From a virus, in the IMG/VR virus record IMGVR_UViG_3300008259_000013, positions 1 to 64,000 of that record: a DNA stretch of 64,000 nt; one strand, 5' to 3'. Positions within the stretch are counted from its first letter, which is position 1, and each line of letters begins with the position of its first letter. Below the pieces are notes generated by a model. It was not told where the DNA came from, ran no database searches, and worked only from the letters and a program-made list of their open reading frames with translations. Position numbers and translations under genes: made by a program. Below are positions 21,069 through 29,497 of the stretch, one piece after another.

Positions 21069-23228
21069 GGCTTTTTCTTCAAGCTCAAGGTACTTTTGCA
21101 CGATTTTTGGTCCTTTGATTTCGTACCAGTCAACGGCTTTGAAAATTTCGTATTTATTGAAAATACTTTCAATTTCTCTCTTTAGGTCGTGAGTAGGCTT
21201 CAAGCCGCCGCAAACGGTATCCTTGAAACCAGCGCGATTGAATACGTCAATCAAATTATCAGAAGTATCTTTATCAAGATATCCGTTCTTCTTAAACAGA
21301 TAAAAAGACTTAACAAGATCTTGGAACTTGGTAATAGCGGGAATGTTTTTGATATTAATCATGTATTCCCATTGTATGCGATAATCCTTCAAGAAACCTT
21401 GAAGGTGAATATAATTTGCAATTTTCTGGCATTGCCCGTCAGTCCAGTTTTTAGAAATATAATCTTTAACATAAGACTCAAGGCTTTGCCAGTTCTTACT
21501 CTTGGAGGCTTTCTCTGCGGTCTCGGTCTTGAAACAAGCAATTTCAGGGTAGGTGATCTCAAAACCCTTCTCTGAATAATTCAGCAGTTTAATGAATTTT
21601 GAAGGTTCAGTAAGGCAATCAAGGTCAGCAGGATCAAAGAATCGCTTACAATGGAAACGATTGATATGAATGTAAACCCCTCCTTGGTTGAAGTCAAATG
21701 AAGCCTCAGAGAATTGATCACTCTTAACTTTATACCAAGAGTTGGTGGCTTGAAGATTCAACTTAAACTCGTTGATAGAATGCTTGGTATCCCGAATAGC
21801 AGGAGAAGAACCATTAGCGTTCTTGGGGTAAATAATCTTATTAATCTTCTCGCTTGAGGCGAGAGGAATCTCGGACTCCGCCATGCCAACGTCATTGAAC
21901 CAGTCCTTCTTGGCTTGCTCGCTCAAGAACTGAATGACGTAAATAGTAGAAATCCCAGTTTGCCTGTCGTCAAAGACATAATGAGCCAAACGCTGCATGA
22001 ATTTATGATGAGTATCATCAACATACAACCTGCACCAAGAATAGCAGCGAATAGTCTTATTATCGACAATCCGAGAGATTACCCGATCTGACCTCTTACT
22101 CTTAACAATTTCAAAAAGCCTAAAGCCCTTATGGACGTTAGCGGAAGCAGAAATATAATCATTATCAATTTTGATATTGTTCCAAGTGATAGTAGAAAAC
22201 TGCTTTTGGAAACGATAGAAATCACCATGAGCAGAAGTCAAACTATTATAAATGCTTTTGGCCTCGAAAAGACTTTTAGCATTTGTAATCATTCCTTTGA
22301 TCTTCGCGCCAACTTCATCCTTGATGGCTTGGAAACGCTTCCTGATTGCGTTCTGGGTAGTAGTGGAAAACTGCAAGGACTCTCGACTCGCAGAAACCTC
22401 AAGCTCTCCGATATTGAATTCCACAATGAAATCAGAGTGGAAAACGGAGGGAAGGTTATCAACTGAACTGCCATCCAGAGGATACGCAACATTTCCCATG
22501 ATCATCAGGGAAGGAGTCTTGTCCCAAGAATTGCGAGACTTCAAAAACTGCCAGCCTTCGCCACAAAGAACTAGGTCGTTAGTCTTCCAGTAAGTATCCA
22601 AGAAAGACTGTTCAATGTTTGCAATTTGAGGCTTGTTCTTGAAATACTTGAAGAAAGTAGCAATAGTTTCTTTGAAAGTGTGAATATCCCGAATCCTAAC
22701 AGGAATCATAATCTCAACACCATCAGGCTCAGAAGTAGCCTCCTCAGACATCTTGAGTATCTGGCCGATCTTGGTTTCATCCAAGAAAGCGTTGTAGGTA
22801 TAGAGAGTCCCCTGATGAAAACTCCTGATTACGAAATTATCGCCATAAGCGAAACCAGACTTGGAGCCAAGGCCAAGCTGACCAATCAGAGCATTACTGT
22901 TGCGCTTGGTTGACTCTCCGTAAAAGGCGTAAACGTCAGCAATCTCTTCAGGGGACAGACCAAGGCCAAAATCACGCACCTTGAAGGAGGGATCGTCCAA
23001 GGTGGGACAGGTCACAATGAACTGCTTGTCTGAATTGCCAGCTTCGACTTGAGCGTCATAGGCATTGCAAGAGTATTCTCGGATGACTGCGAGAATCTTG
23101 TTTGAGTAGAGTTGGTTGCGAAGGACGTTGAAAATGTGGGCGAGACCCTCTTTCTTGATTCCGAAAGAGATACCATCATTTTCTATGCCAGACTTGCGGA
23201 CGGTGTAAGGTTTTTCCAGAGCGATCAT
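21042..23228 (-). CDS. rIIA: rIIA-like GHKL ATPase
   Basis: 728 aa, matching T4 rIIA in size. GHKL ATP-binding motifs at the N-terminus: REYSCNAYDAQ (N box, about residue 48), VRDFGLGLSPEEI (G1, about 85) and IGQLGLGSKSGF (G2, about 117). A transducer-like domain with EVSASRESLQF follows, then a long C-terminal region without recognised motif. Partner of rIIB. Preceded by its own promoter with a leader of about 30 nt. Confidence 0.85.
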   Translation of the reverse strand: MIALEKPYTVRKSGIENDGISFGIKKEGLAHIFNVLRNQLYSNKILAVIREYSCNAYDAQVEAGNSDKQFIVTCPTLDDPSFKVRDFGLGLSPEEIADVYAFYGESTKRNSNALIGQLGLGSKSGFAYGDNFVIRSFHQGTLYTYNAFLDETKIGQILKMSEEATSEPDGVEIMIPVRIRDIHTFKETIATFFKYFKNKPQIANIEQSFLDTYWKTNDLVLCGEGWQFLKSRNSWDKTPSLMIMGNVAYPLDGSSVDNLPSVFHSDFIVEFNIGELEVSASRESLQFSTTTQNAIRKRFQAIKDEVGAKIKGMITNAKSLFEAKSIYNSLTSAHGDFYRFQKQFSTITWNNIKIDNDYISASANVHKGFRLFEIVKSKRSDRVISRIVDNKTIRCYSWCRLYVDDTHHKFMQRLAHYVFDDRQTGISTIYVIQFLSEQAKKDWFNDVGMAESEIPLASSEKINKIIYPKNANGSSPAIRDTKHSINEFKLNLQATNSWYKVKSDQFSEASFDFNQGGVYIHINRFHCKRFFDPADLDCLTEPSKFIKLLNYSEKGFEITYPEIACFKTETAEKASKSKNWQSLESYVKDYISKNWTDGQCQKIANYIHLQGFLKDYRIQWEYMINIKNIPAITKFQDLVKSFYLFKKNGYLDKDTSDNLIDVFNRAGFKDTVCGGLKPTHDLKREIESIFNKYEIFKAVDWYEIKGPKIVQKYLELEEKALTLVQTQP

Positions 23229-23264
23229 GCAGCAGACGTAAGTTAGAGTTCAGACTACCCACCG

Positions 23265-23292
23265 AATCTACACCCTTATGCCCTGCGGTCAA
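23265..23292 (-). promoter_or_regulatory. Sigma70-like promoter of rIIA
   Basis: TTGACC (23287-23292), 16-bp spacer, TAGATT (23265-23270). Confidence 0.65.
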
Positions 23293-23362
23293 GCTCGACT
23301 TTGAAAAATTTTTTGAGCGAAAACCCCAGCAAAAACGGGGGTTTCAGAGATTTTCTCGCCTG

Positions 23363-23560
23363 TCAACGCTTTTTTACCACGCACTTTTCACCAGTCTCTT
23401 CGGTCATCTTCTCGGCCCAACTCCTTGCCATGCCGAGGCCCTCCTTGGAAGGAGGGAATGCGCCGAAATTAAATTTCCTATTCTGCGAAATTACCTGATA
23501 AAAATTAAATCCCTTTTTTCCGCTTGCCTTTTTTGTTGTTTTTGCTTTTCGCTTCTTCAT
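23363..23560 (-). CDS. Basic hypothetical protein, 65 aa
   Basis: Lys-rich N-terminus (MKKRKAKTTKKASGKKG), possibly nucleic-acid binding. Overlaps the upstream gene by 56 nt, unusual here, so the start may be further in. Not recognised. Confidence 0.55.
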   Translation of the reverse strand: MKKRKAKTTKKASGKKGFNFYQVISQNRKFNFGAFPPSKEGLGMARSWAEKMTEETGEKCVVKKR

Positions 23561-23828
23561 CTATTTCTTTTTGAATAGCATCAAGTTCTTTTTCTAATTT
23601 ATTTATCACTTCTATTTCCATTTGCGCTCTGGGAATTAGCGTTTCTAACTTGTTTCTTAGCTTATTCCATTCTCTTTCTGCTTGAGGGTGATTGCTAGAT
23701 TCCCACTTTTCCATTGCTGCTATCGTAGTGTCCATTTCTTTTTCCCACCAATTAACGCTTTGAGTAGAAACAAGAGTGCGATTTACTATATCTTGAACTC
23801 TTTGCTCTCTATCTTTATTGATTGACAT
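23505..23828 (-). CDS. Hypothetical coiled-coil protein, 107 aa
   Basis: Start at ATG 23828 (MSINKDREQR). Charged helices and a C-terminal Lys tail (SKNNKKGKRKKG). Not recognised. Confidence 0.6.
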   Translation of the reverse strand: MSINKDREQRVQDIVNRTLVSTQSVNWWEKEMDTTIAAMEKWESSNHPQAEREWNKLRNKLETLIPRAQMEIEVINKLEKELDAIQKEIDEEAKSKNNKKGKRKKGI

Positions 23829-23973
23829 ATTCAAGAATTGTTTTTGTTAAATGAACGGCTTGACTATGTGAATTAGGGTTTATTGATTTATCTAATTCTT
23901 TCATTTTTTCATCGTCTTGTAGAACTGCTAACAGCAATTCTTTTAGTAATTCATTTAAGGTTTCTTTATTCAT
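23815..23973 (-). CDS. Hypothetical helical protein, 52 aa
   Basis: Start at ATG 23973 (MNKETLNELLKELLLAVLQ), overlapping the upstream stop by 8 nt. Amphipathic helix. Not recognised. Confidence 0.55.
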   Translation of the reverse strand: MNKETLNELLKELLLAVLQDDEKMKELDKSINPNSHSQAVHLTKTILEYVNQ

Positions 23974-24145
23974 AATCATCTTGGTTATCATTTCCATCGT
24001 CTGTGCAATTATCATTAGCGTATTCCTCTAATAGCTCTTCTATTAATTCAGTTACGCTTTCTTTTAATTCATCTCTGCCAAGGTCAGCAAATTCATCTAA
24101 TGTCTTTAGCCTTTTTACTATATGTAAACCCAATTCTATCTTCAT
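23966..24145 (-). CDS. Hypothetical acidic protein, 59 aa
   Basis: Start at ATG 24145 (MKIELGLHIVKRLK); acidic tail NCTDDGNDNQDDYE. Upstream (24270-24297) is TTGACT with a poor -10, a possible promoter. Not recognised. Confidence 0.55.
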   Translation of the reverse strand: MKIELGLHIVKRLKTLDEFADLGRDELKESVTELIEELLEEYANDNCTDDGNDNQDDYE

Positions 24146-24309
24146 ATTTACAAATACACTTATAGAATCAACTATACATAAAATCTTAAAAATGTTTACA
24201 TTAGTTATCTGAGAATCGCTTATTTGGCTCAAAATCGCACAAACATGGAACTTTTTACAAAAACAATATTCCTTTCGTTTAGAAAAAAGTCAAGTCTTTT
24301 AATAGAAAA

Positions 24310-24318
24310 AGTGTAATA
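24310..24318 (+). promoter_or_regulatory. AGTGTAAW-class late promoter
   Basis: AGTGTAATA, 9 nt before ATG 24328; flanked by A/T-rich DNA, no -35. Confidence 0.65.
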
Positions 24319-24327
24319 GCATTCAAT

Positions 24328-25764
24328 ATGACTCTTAATTTCACAGATCAAATCAGAGCCGCAAAAGAAAAAAAGACTTTAAATAAGCCATTCAGAACTC
24401 CCGGTGGCCCAAAAAAGTTTTCTGTTTATACAAAAAACGAAAAAGGAAACGTAGTAAAAGTCAATTTTGGTGATCCAAACATGGAAATCAAAAGAGACAA
24501 CCCAGCTAGAAGAAAAAACTTCAGAGCTAGGCATAATTGCGCTAATCCCGGCCCTAAATGGAAAGCTCGTTACTGGTCTTGCTATCAATGGAGAGCGGGT
24601 GCGCCAGTAAAAGGATCTGAAGAAGTTACTGTTAGTTTAGAAGCAGAAGCCGCAAAGGGTCTCTGGTACAATATTCAAAAGAAAAAAGAACGTCTTGGTC
24701 AGAGTTATAAGCCAGCCAAACCCGGCGATAAAGATTATCCAAAACAAGACGCTCTAAAGAAAGCCCAAGCAGAGGAGGAAGAGTGGGATGGCGCAACTTT
24801 TTGGGACCAAGCAGAGCTTCTTAAAATTTGGCCTGACCTTGCTAAAGCAGAAGAAGTAGAAATGGAATCAGAAGAAGATGAATTTGAAGAATACAAGAGT
24901 GATTTCTTAGGAATGTCGATTGGGTCTTTGAGATCAATACAAGGCCATGTAAATGCTATACTAGCAAACCTTGAAAACCCTAACATAAAAGAGAATCTAA
25001 CCGAATCGTGGCTACAGGGGAAAATTGCTGTCACAGAAGACTACATGATAATGATACATAATTACGTCATGTTTAATCAAGAAGATGATTATTCTAATGC
25101 TAGTGAAGATGGCGAAATGGAAGATGAGGAGGATGAGTATGAAAATGGATCTATGGTTAGAAACATAAATCCTTCTTGCGATCACTACGGAAGCGAAGGG
25201 ATAGTAGAATCAGTAGAACAATTGCCTAATAGAATGGGCAAAGTAGTAAAGTACAAAGTAACAAATGACGGGCCTACCTATAAAAAGGGAGATATTCTTA
25301 CCAAAACCAAAGACCAGCTAATAAGATCAAGAGCCTCTTATGAATCTGAAGAAGAGTACCAATCAATGTATCAAACCGAAGGAAAGAACTTCAGGCAATT
25401 TTTGCAAAAATGTATTCCTTCTAAAGACGGATCTGATAAAGAGAAGTTCCAATCTTGCTTATTAGAATACAAAAAAGGGCAATCTACAAAAGCAAAATTA
25501 TTCCAGCCACCTCTTATGCTTGATAAAGAGGCAACAAAATTAGTAAATGAAACATATAAAAAAGTTGTCGAGCCAAGCATACATAAAGATAAAGAAAAAA
25601 GAGTTGGCCCATTCACAGAAGACGATATGGAATTCCAACTAAAGTATGAAAAAACTGTTAATCCTGATTATCCTGTAAAAAGCCCAGTAACTAAAAAGCA
25701 GATCTTCACTCCAAAAGAGTTAAATAAATCTTTAAAACCTTACCCGGGAGACACTAAGATATAA
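24328..25764 (+). CDS. Probable head/virion protein with conserved phage motif
   Basis: 478 aa. Residues about 30-90 carry a motif recurrent in large phages: VKVNFGDPNMEIKRDNP, then ARRKNFRARHNC and KARYWSCYQW. I recall this motif from predicted head-associated or prohead proteins, but the exact family name is uncertain. The rest is highly charged with acidic linkers (about 185-200 and 255-275) and a C-terminal Lys-rich part. Own late promoter and terminator: a monocistronic late unit. Confidence 0.65.
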   Translation: MTLNFTDQIRAAKEKKTLNKPFRTPGGPKKFSVYTKNEKGNVVKVNFGDPNMEIKRDNPARRKNFRARHNCANPGPKWKARYWSCYQWRAGAPVKGSEEVTVSLEAEAAKGLWYNIQKKKERLGQSYKPAKPGDKDYPKQDALKKAQAEEEEWDGATFWDQAELLKIWPDLAKAEEVEMESEEDEFEEYKSDFLGMSIGSLRSIQGHVNAILANLENPNIKENLTESWLQGKIAVTEDYMIMIHNYVMFNQEDDYSNASEDGEMEDEEDEYENGSMVRNINPSCDHYGSEGIVESVEQLPNRMGKVVKYKVTNDGPTYKKGDILTKTKDQLIRSRASYESEEEYQSMYQTEGKNFRQFLQKCIPSKDGSDKEKFQSCLLEYKKGQSTKAKLFQPPLMLDKEATKLVNETYKKVVEPSIHKDKEKRVGPFTEDDMEFQLKYEKTVNPDYPVKSPVTKKQIFTPKELNKSLKPYPGDTKI

Positions 25765-25771
25765 AACAAAG

Positions 25772-25795
25772 GCCAGCCGAAAGGCTGGCTTTTTT
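25772..25795. terminator. Intrinsic terminator, bidirectional
   Basis: Seven-bp stem GCCAGCC/GGCTGGC with GAAA loop on plus, then six T. On minus it ends in TTTGTTTT. Separates two convergent late-type genes. Confidence 0.85.
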
Positions 25796-26336
25796 ATTGT
25801 CCCCAATAGACTTTTTCATTTCTCTTGTAATATTTGAGGTTTTCTCTGGCATTCTTGGAAACAAAATGCTTATCTTTGTAAAGTAAATAATTATTAGGAA
25901 GAAAAGCAAATTGCCCGTTTTCTAATTCTATCATGTTTAATGGCTTATGCTCTTGGGGATATCTGCTAAAGCCATCTTTCCAATCAATAATTATTCCAGT
26001 ATGTCTAGCCTTTATTGTAAATATTTCTATGGGTTCGCATTCTAATCCTTCTAGGTATTTAGAATGAAAGATGTCTAACTCATCTCCCATTGCTGCCCAA
26101 GGCATCAAAGCGTCTTCAGGATAATCAAAATTTTCTTTGACAGACAAAGCCTGAACTGGTAAGCCGCTCCAATTAGCACCAGACTCAAGCAAAACATGAC
26201 ACATTAATACCTGATCAGATCTACAATAAACAGAATGCCAAATGGCCGGGGTAAAGCCACTTGGCATCTTTTCTCCAAGAAATCTATTATTAACATTTAC
26301 ATAAATGTGGAAAGGAAGATTTGCATGGCGCGACAT
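25794..26336 (-). CDS. Hypothetical protein under late motif, 180 aa
   Basis: Soluble, aromatic-rich (HIYVNVNNRFLGEKMPSG, HTGIIIDWKDGFSRYP). Start lies 4 nt after the GTGTAATAC motif, so its mRNA is probably leaderless. A virion or late metabolic role is inferred only from the promoter. Confidence 0.65.
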   Translation of the reverse strand: MSRHANLPFHIYVNVNNRFLGEKMPSGFTPAIWHSVYCRSDQVLMCHVLLESGANWSGLPVQALSVKENFDYPEDALMPWAAMGDELDIFHSKYLEGLECEPIEIFTIKARHTGIIIDWKDGFSRYPQEHKPLNMIELENGQFAFLPNNYLLYKDKHFVSKNARENLKYYKRNEKVYWGQ

Positions 26337-26340
26337 AATT

Positions 26341-26349
26341 GTATTGTAT
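26341..26349 (-). promoter_or_regulatory. AGTGTAAW-class late promoter
   Basis: GTGTAATAC on the minus strand, ending 4 nt before ATG 26336: the closest spacing of the set. Confidence 0.6.
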
Positions 26350-26591
26350 TACACAACTAAGTCTTTTTCAAAGTCAATGTCTACAGAATAATTGGAAGAG
26401 CTATTCCGAGCAAGATTTTTTTCTATGAAAGTTTTAATAATCGTTAAAAACTCCACAGGTACTTCTGCTTGCTTGTTTATTTCTAAATAAATTTCTATTA
26501 CTCTGATAGTGATTATACTGATTATGTCAGTATCATCTACAAGATTTTTATCTTGCTCTCCTAAATGTAGGATGAAAGTTCTTTTGCTCAT
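26349..26591 (-). CDS. Hypothetical protein, 80 aa
   Basis: Strand then helix; acidic end. Its last codons overlap the late motif. Four-nt overlap with the upstream gene. Not recognised. Confidence 0.6.
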   Translation of the reverse strand: MSKRTFILHLGEQDKNLVDDTDIISIITIRVIEIYLEINKQAEVPVEFLTIIKTFIEKNLARNSSSNYSVDIDFEKDLVV

Positions 26592-26854
26592 GCAGGTTGC
26601 AGTTCGACTATTTCTTCTTTTTTAAGCAGATCTTTTACTAGCGTAAAAATAGAGTCATTCAAGGCGTGGACTGTTTTCGTGCCATGCTTGGACAAAAATT
26701 TGCTAATCTTTTTATCTTTTTCTGGGCAGATAGCAATTTCGCCAAGAACTTTTTCTAGTTTATCGCCAACTCTCCACAGAGATTCGTGTCCATTTTGGTA
26801 GATGAACTCGTTAATGTCGAACAGTTGGTCTTTGGTTAGTATCGTTTCTGTCAT
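26588..26854 (-). CDS. Hypothetical protein, 88 aa
   Basis: Helical; contains FLSKHGTKTVHALND. First gene downstream of tRNA-Arg on the minus strand. Not recognised. Confidence 0.6.
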   Translation of the reverse strand: MTETILTKDQLFDINEFIYQNGHESLWRVGDKLEKVLGEIAICPEKDKKISKFLSKHGTKTVHALNDSIFTLVKDLLKKEEIVELQPA

Positions 26855-26903
26855 TTAATGTAATTGTAACTATTTTGGAACTTGCGAAAGGTAAAGAAAG
26901 GAG

Positions 26904-27179
26904 ATGAACTGCCAATATTGCGGAGAAGAATTTGCTCTAAAAAGAAATTGGATTGCTAAAAAGTGTCTCTGTGATGACGAAGAGAGATTTATTTCTCTTG
27001 ACGAATGGTATTGTTCTTTGTTCAAGGTGGCGTTCCCGACAGGATTCGAACCTGTGACCATTCGCTTAGAAGGCGAATGCTCTAATCCAACTGAGCTACG
27101 GGAACCCAAACCTTACGCTTCTATTATGAACCTTTTGAGACGGAAGTCAAGATTTTTTTCTCGTCTTTTGTGGGCTTAA
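26904..27179 (+). CDS. Possible small zinc-finger reading frame
   Basis: The first about 40 codons look like a real zinc finger (CQYCGEEF, later CLCDDEE). The rest is antisense to tRNA-Arg and gives the usual tRNA-derived false translation. Either a gene that has lost its stop to the tRNA or chance. Confidence 0.3.
   Translation: MNCQYCGEEFALKRNWIAKKCLCDDEERFISLDEWYCSLFKVAFPTGFEPVTIRLEGECSNPTELREPKPYASIMNLLRRKSRFFSRLLWA
27028..27105 (-). tRNA. tRNA-Arg(TCT)
   Basis: Full cloverleaf on minus; acceptor GTTCCCG/CGGGAAC, anticodon loop CTTCTAA, discriminator G, encoded CCA. Reads AGA. A sigma70-like promoter lies directly upstream. Separate from the main tRNA cluster. Confidence 0.95.
27123..27150 (-). 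promoter_or_regulatory. Sigma70-like promoter of tRNA-Arg
   Basis: TTGACT (27145-27150), 16-bp spacer, CATAAT (27123-27128), A-tract upstream. Confidence 0.75.
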
Positions 27180-27510
27180 TTAGATCCAAATCTAAAATAA
27201 ATAACCCCCCAGAAAAAGAAGCCTTCCAAAAAACACTCCAAAAGATGGCTTTTTGCATGGCATTAATTACTGCTTCATTGCTGCCCCAGCCGCCAGTAGC
27301 GATTTCTAATGCCTTAAAATTTTTATAACTGAAAGATGAAAGTTTATCGTAATTATCAATAACTTCCCACTTTCCATAGTGCTTATTAAATGCACTCTCA
27401 GCAAAAGCTAAGAAAGACTCAGGCTCCCAGTTATTATTTCTATACCAATAGGAAATCGAAGAAAGCGTTTCGTCTGTAACATAGCCTTCCGAATCGAATG
27501 TGGCTTTCAT
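27124..27510 (-). CDS. Hypothetical protein, 128 aa
   Basis: Mixed helix/strand with WYRNNNWEPESFLAFAESAF and ATGGWGSNEAV. Its 3' end contains the tRNA-Arg promoter. Not recognised. Confidence 0.65.
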   Translation of the reverse strand: MKATFDSEGYVTDETLSSISYWYRNNNWEPESFLAFAESAFNKHYGKWEVIDNYDKLSSFSYKNFKALEIATGGWGSNEAVINAMQKAIFWSVFWKASFSGGLFILDLDLIKPTKDEKKILTSVSKGS

Positions 27511-27701
27511 TTTTTATCGAAATTTCTGGACCACACGCAAAATTGCACCAATGTACGCAAACCCCAAGCCTCAAGGAAAGTAATTCTTTTAGCCAATATT
27601 ATGCTTGGCATTATCCAATTCCATAGATAATAAACACAAGTTATACAAATAATATTAAGTATTATTTCTAATAGTATTGCTTTTATTATTACTTTTGTCA
27701 T
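27507..27701 (-). CDS. Membrane protein, 64 aa
   Basis: One long or two short membrane segments (IKAILLEIILNIICITCVYY and LWNWIMPSII), then ITFLEAWGLRTL, a pattern seen in small phage membrane proteins. ATGA coupling to the next gene. Confidence 0.65.
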   Translation of the reverse strand: MTKVIIKAILLEIILNIICITCVYYLWNWIMPSIILAKRITFLEAWGLRTLVQFCVWSRNFDKK

Positions 27702-27714
27702 GGAGTTTTAATTT

Positions 27715-28188
27715 TTAATTATTTCCTAAATTCAGCTTGCGAAGTTCTTCGTCATCAACAAATTTGAAGTCTTTTGGTTTAGAAAGTCCAGCGTGGTGAG
27801 TCTTTATCCAGCCTTTGGTATTATGACCAATATCTTCAAATTTACCAGTAGTTTCGCAAATAGAATAACTAATTTCCTCCACAAAAGAAACCACAGCACC
27901 AATTTGCTCATCGCCACCGCAATAATAGAACCTTAAGCCGCCAAACTTTTCTTTTACTTGTACGGCTTTTACTTGTTCAATTTTTTTGTATTGATCTGGA
28001 TATTTTTCAGCCCATCTGTTATTTCGATCTATCTTATTTTGGATATGCTTACTGAGCCAGTAGAGGATGCGGAACCATCCATCGCCGCACTCAAATCCAA
28101 ATAGAGAGTATGGGTTATTTGATCCTTCCTCCTTTTTATAAATTAGTGGGAAGTTTTCTACGAGATATTTTTCGCGTTCTTCAGTCAT
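27715..28188 (-). CDS. Conserved phage protein (FECGDGWF family), 157 aa
   Basis: FECGDGWFRILYWLS (about residue 31), VQVKEKFGGLRFYYCGGDEQI (about 95-115) and a later Cys in ICETTGKF match a protein common in phages and prophages. Some members have a CxxCG zinc site in the last part that is reduced here to one Cys. Function unknown. Confidence 0.7.
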   Translation of the reverse strand: MTEEREKYLVENFPLIYKKEEGSNNPYSLFGFECGDGWFRILYWLSKHIQNKIDRNNRWAEKYPDQYKKIEQVKAVQVKEKFGGLRFYYCGGDEQIGAVVSFVEEISYSICETTGKFEDIGHNTKGWIKTHHAGLSKPKDFKFVDDEELRKLNLGNN

Positions 28189-28192
28189 AGGA

Positions 28193-28402
28193 TTATTCTG
28201 TTAAAGTGGCTTCTTCTAATTCGTAATTGTGATTCTCTTTGAAAGTATTGATATACTTTTGGGCGTTTTCTTTCTTTAGATATACTTTTTCAATCACTCT
28301 TTCATTGCTTCTGTAAGTGATTACATAGTATATTTTTAATTTAAGATCATTTACTGCGGCGATTGATGCAGCAGCAATTAAAATTAGAATTAAGTATTTC
28401 AT
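28193..28402 (-). CDS. Exported or anchored small protein, 69 aa
   Basis: Hydrophobic N-terminus (MKYLILILIAAASIAAV) fits a signal peptide or anchor; soluble charged rest. Overlaps the upstream stop by one base. Confidence 0.6.
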   Translation of the reverse strand: MKYLILILIAAASIAAVNDLKLKIYYVITYRSNERVIEKVYLKKENAQKYINTFKENHNYELEEATLTE

Positions 28403-28815
28403 TAAAAATCTATTTTCTTACAGTTTTTATTATCATTCCAACCTTCAGGAGCAAAGTAAACTACCGCTTCATATTTTAAATTATGAAAGCATATATATTC
28501 CATTCTTTTATCAGAATCTTTATAGTCGAGCATGACTTCAAAACCGGGATAAAAAACACTATGTATAGTTTCGTCTCTAAATGGAAAATCTGGGAATTGT
28601 AATTCAACACCAACTTGTTTAGTGCTTGAACTTATTGAACAACCTTGTTTTGCGTATTTAATTTTATGAGAATCTGTTTTGCTATTCCATTCAACAACAA
28701 CAATAATAAATCCATTCTCTAGTTCATAAGCATTGGTTATCTTCGCACCGAAACCAATCTTATTAAAGTGATCAGCCTCTTCATCAGAATGCCGAAAGTC
28801 AAGATATGCTCTCAT
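28402..28815 (-). CDS. Hypothetical protein, 137 aa
   Basis: Begins MRAYLDFRHSDEEADHF; strand-rich, three Cys in the second half. Not recognised. Confidence 0.65.
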   Translation of the reverse strand: MRAYLDFRHSDEEADHFNKIGFGAKITNAYELENGFIIVVVEWNSKTDSHKIKYAKQGCSISSSTKQVGVELQFPDFPFRDETIHSVFYPGFEVMLDYKDSDKRMEYICFHNLKYEAVVYFAPEGWNDNKNCKKIDF

Positions 28816-28818
28816 ATA

Positions 28819-29142
28819 TTAATTAAGAACTGTTTTAGTAATATTACAATTCAAGAAGTCTTTTTTATTCAGAATGAATGATTGCTCTTCAATGTAAATA
28901 TAGTCGCTGGTTTTTTCGTTTAATTGAGTATAAATATTGCTTATAGCTAATTCCAAAGTATCAAGGATCTTTCTTGAATTTGTCTCCATTTCCTCTTGAT
29001 TGTCAGTTTCTACGGTATAGCTATAACAACTAGTATATACTTTACCATTTTGAAGATAAGAAATATCTAAACTTATCTTTAACTTCTTTACAACAGAGAC
29101 AACATTCTTAACAGATTCGGGGGCTTTTTTCTTGAAAAACAT
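28819..29142 (-). CDS. Hypothetical protein, 107 aa
   Basis: Lys-rich start, then strands and a helix (MFFKKKAPESVKNV); soluble. Not recognised. Confidence 0.65.
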   Translation of the reverse strand: MFFKKKAPESVKNVVSVVKKLKISLDISYLQNGKVYTSCYSYTVETDNQEEMETNSRKILDTLELAISNIYTQLNEKTSDYIYIEEQSFILNKKDFLNCNITKTVLN

Positions 29143-29143
29143 A

Positions 29144-29344
29144 TTAAAAATAATGAAGGTAATACTCTTTTAGTTTATCCGTAAATTGATAAAACTCTTC
29201 GCGGTCCATAGATACGCGAACTTGCTGCTGATTGTCAATGTCAGAAAGTTGGATAATAATCTTAGGTTCTGATTTATGATTATCATTTATTCCTATGCCG
29301 TAAGTAAATTTATTGTCCAGACTTTTTATTGGATAGTTTGTCAT
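29144..29344 (-). CDS. Hypothetical protein, 66 aa
   Basis: Soluble; strand pattern with KIIIQLSDIDNQQ. Overlaps the upstream 50-aa gene by 35 nt. Not recognised. Confidence 0.6.
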   Translation of the reverse strand: MTNYPIKSLDNKFTYGIGINDNHKSEPKIIIQLSDIDNQQQVRVSMDREEFYQFTDKLKEYYLHYF

Positions 29345-29462
29345 ATTTTTTCTTGGCTGCGTCAGATAGGGGAAGAGTCTTTGCCAACTGTTCTAGGGCA
29401 GTATGATCGTCTTTGAGCGCATTGTCAAGGCGATCTTTGAGTGTCGGGAACTTTTTTTTCAT
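29310..29462 (-). CDS. Hypothetical basic protein, 50 aa
   Basis: MKKKFPTLKDRLDNALKDD, helical and Lys-rich. The ATG is shortly downstream of a divergent promoter region. The 35-nt overlap with the next gene lowers confidence. Confidence 0.5.
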   Translation of the reverse strand: MKKKFPTLKDRLDNALKDDHTALEQLAKTLPLSDAAKKKYDKLSNKKSGQ

Positions 29463-29469
29463 GCGTTAA

Positions 29470-29497
29470 TAGTGTAATCTATACTGATGAAAGTCAA
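29470..29497 (-). promoter_or_regulatory. Probable sigma70-like promoter, divergent from late motif
   Basis: TTGACT (29492-29497) with 16 bp to ACACTA (29470-29475). The -10 overlaps the plus-strand late motif AGTGTAAT, so the two promoters should compete. Confidence 0.45.
29471..29478 (+). promoter_or_regulatory. AGTGTAAW-class late promoter
   Basis: AGTGTAAT, 8 nt before ATG 29487. Confidence 0.6.

Noticed and set aside
26870-27109. Minus-strand reading frame across tRNA-Arg
   Set aside because: The protein is the usual translation of a tRNA gene (GSRSSVGLEHSPSK type) and no real start precedes it.
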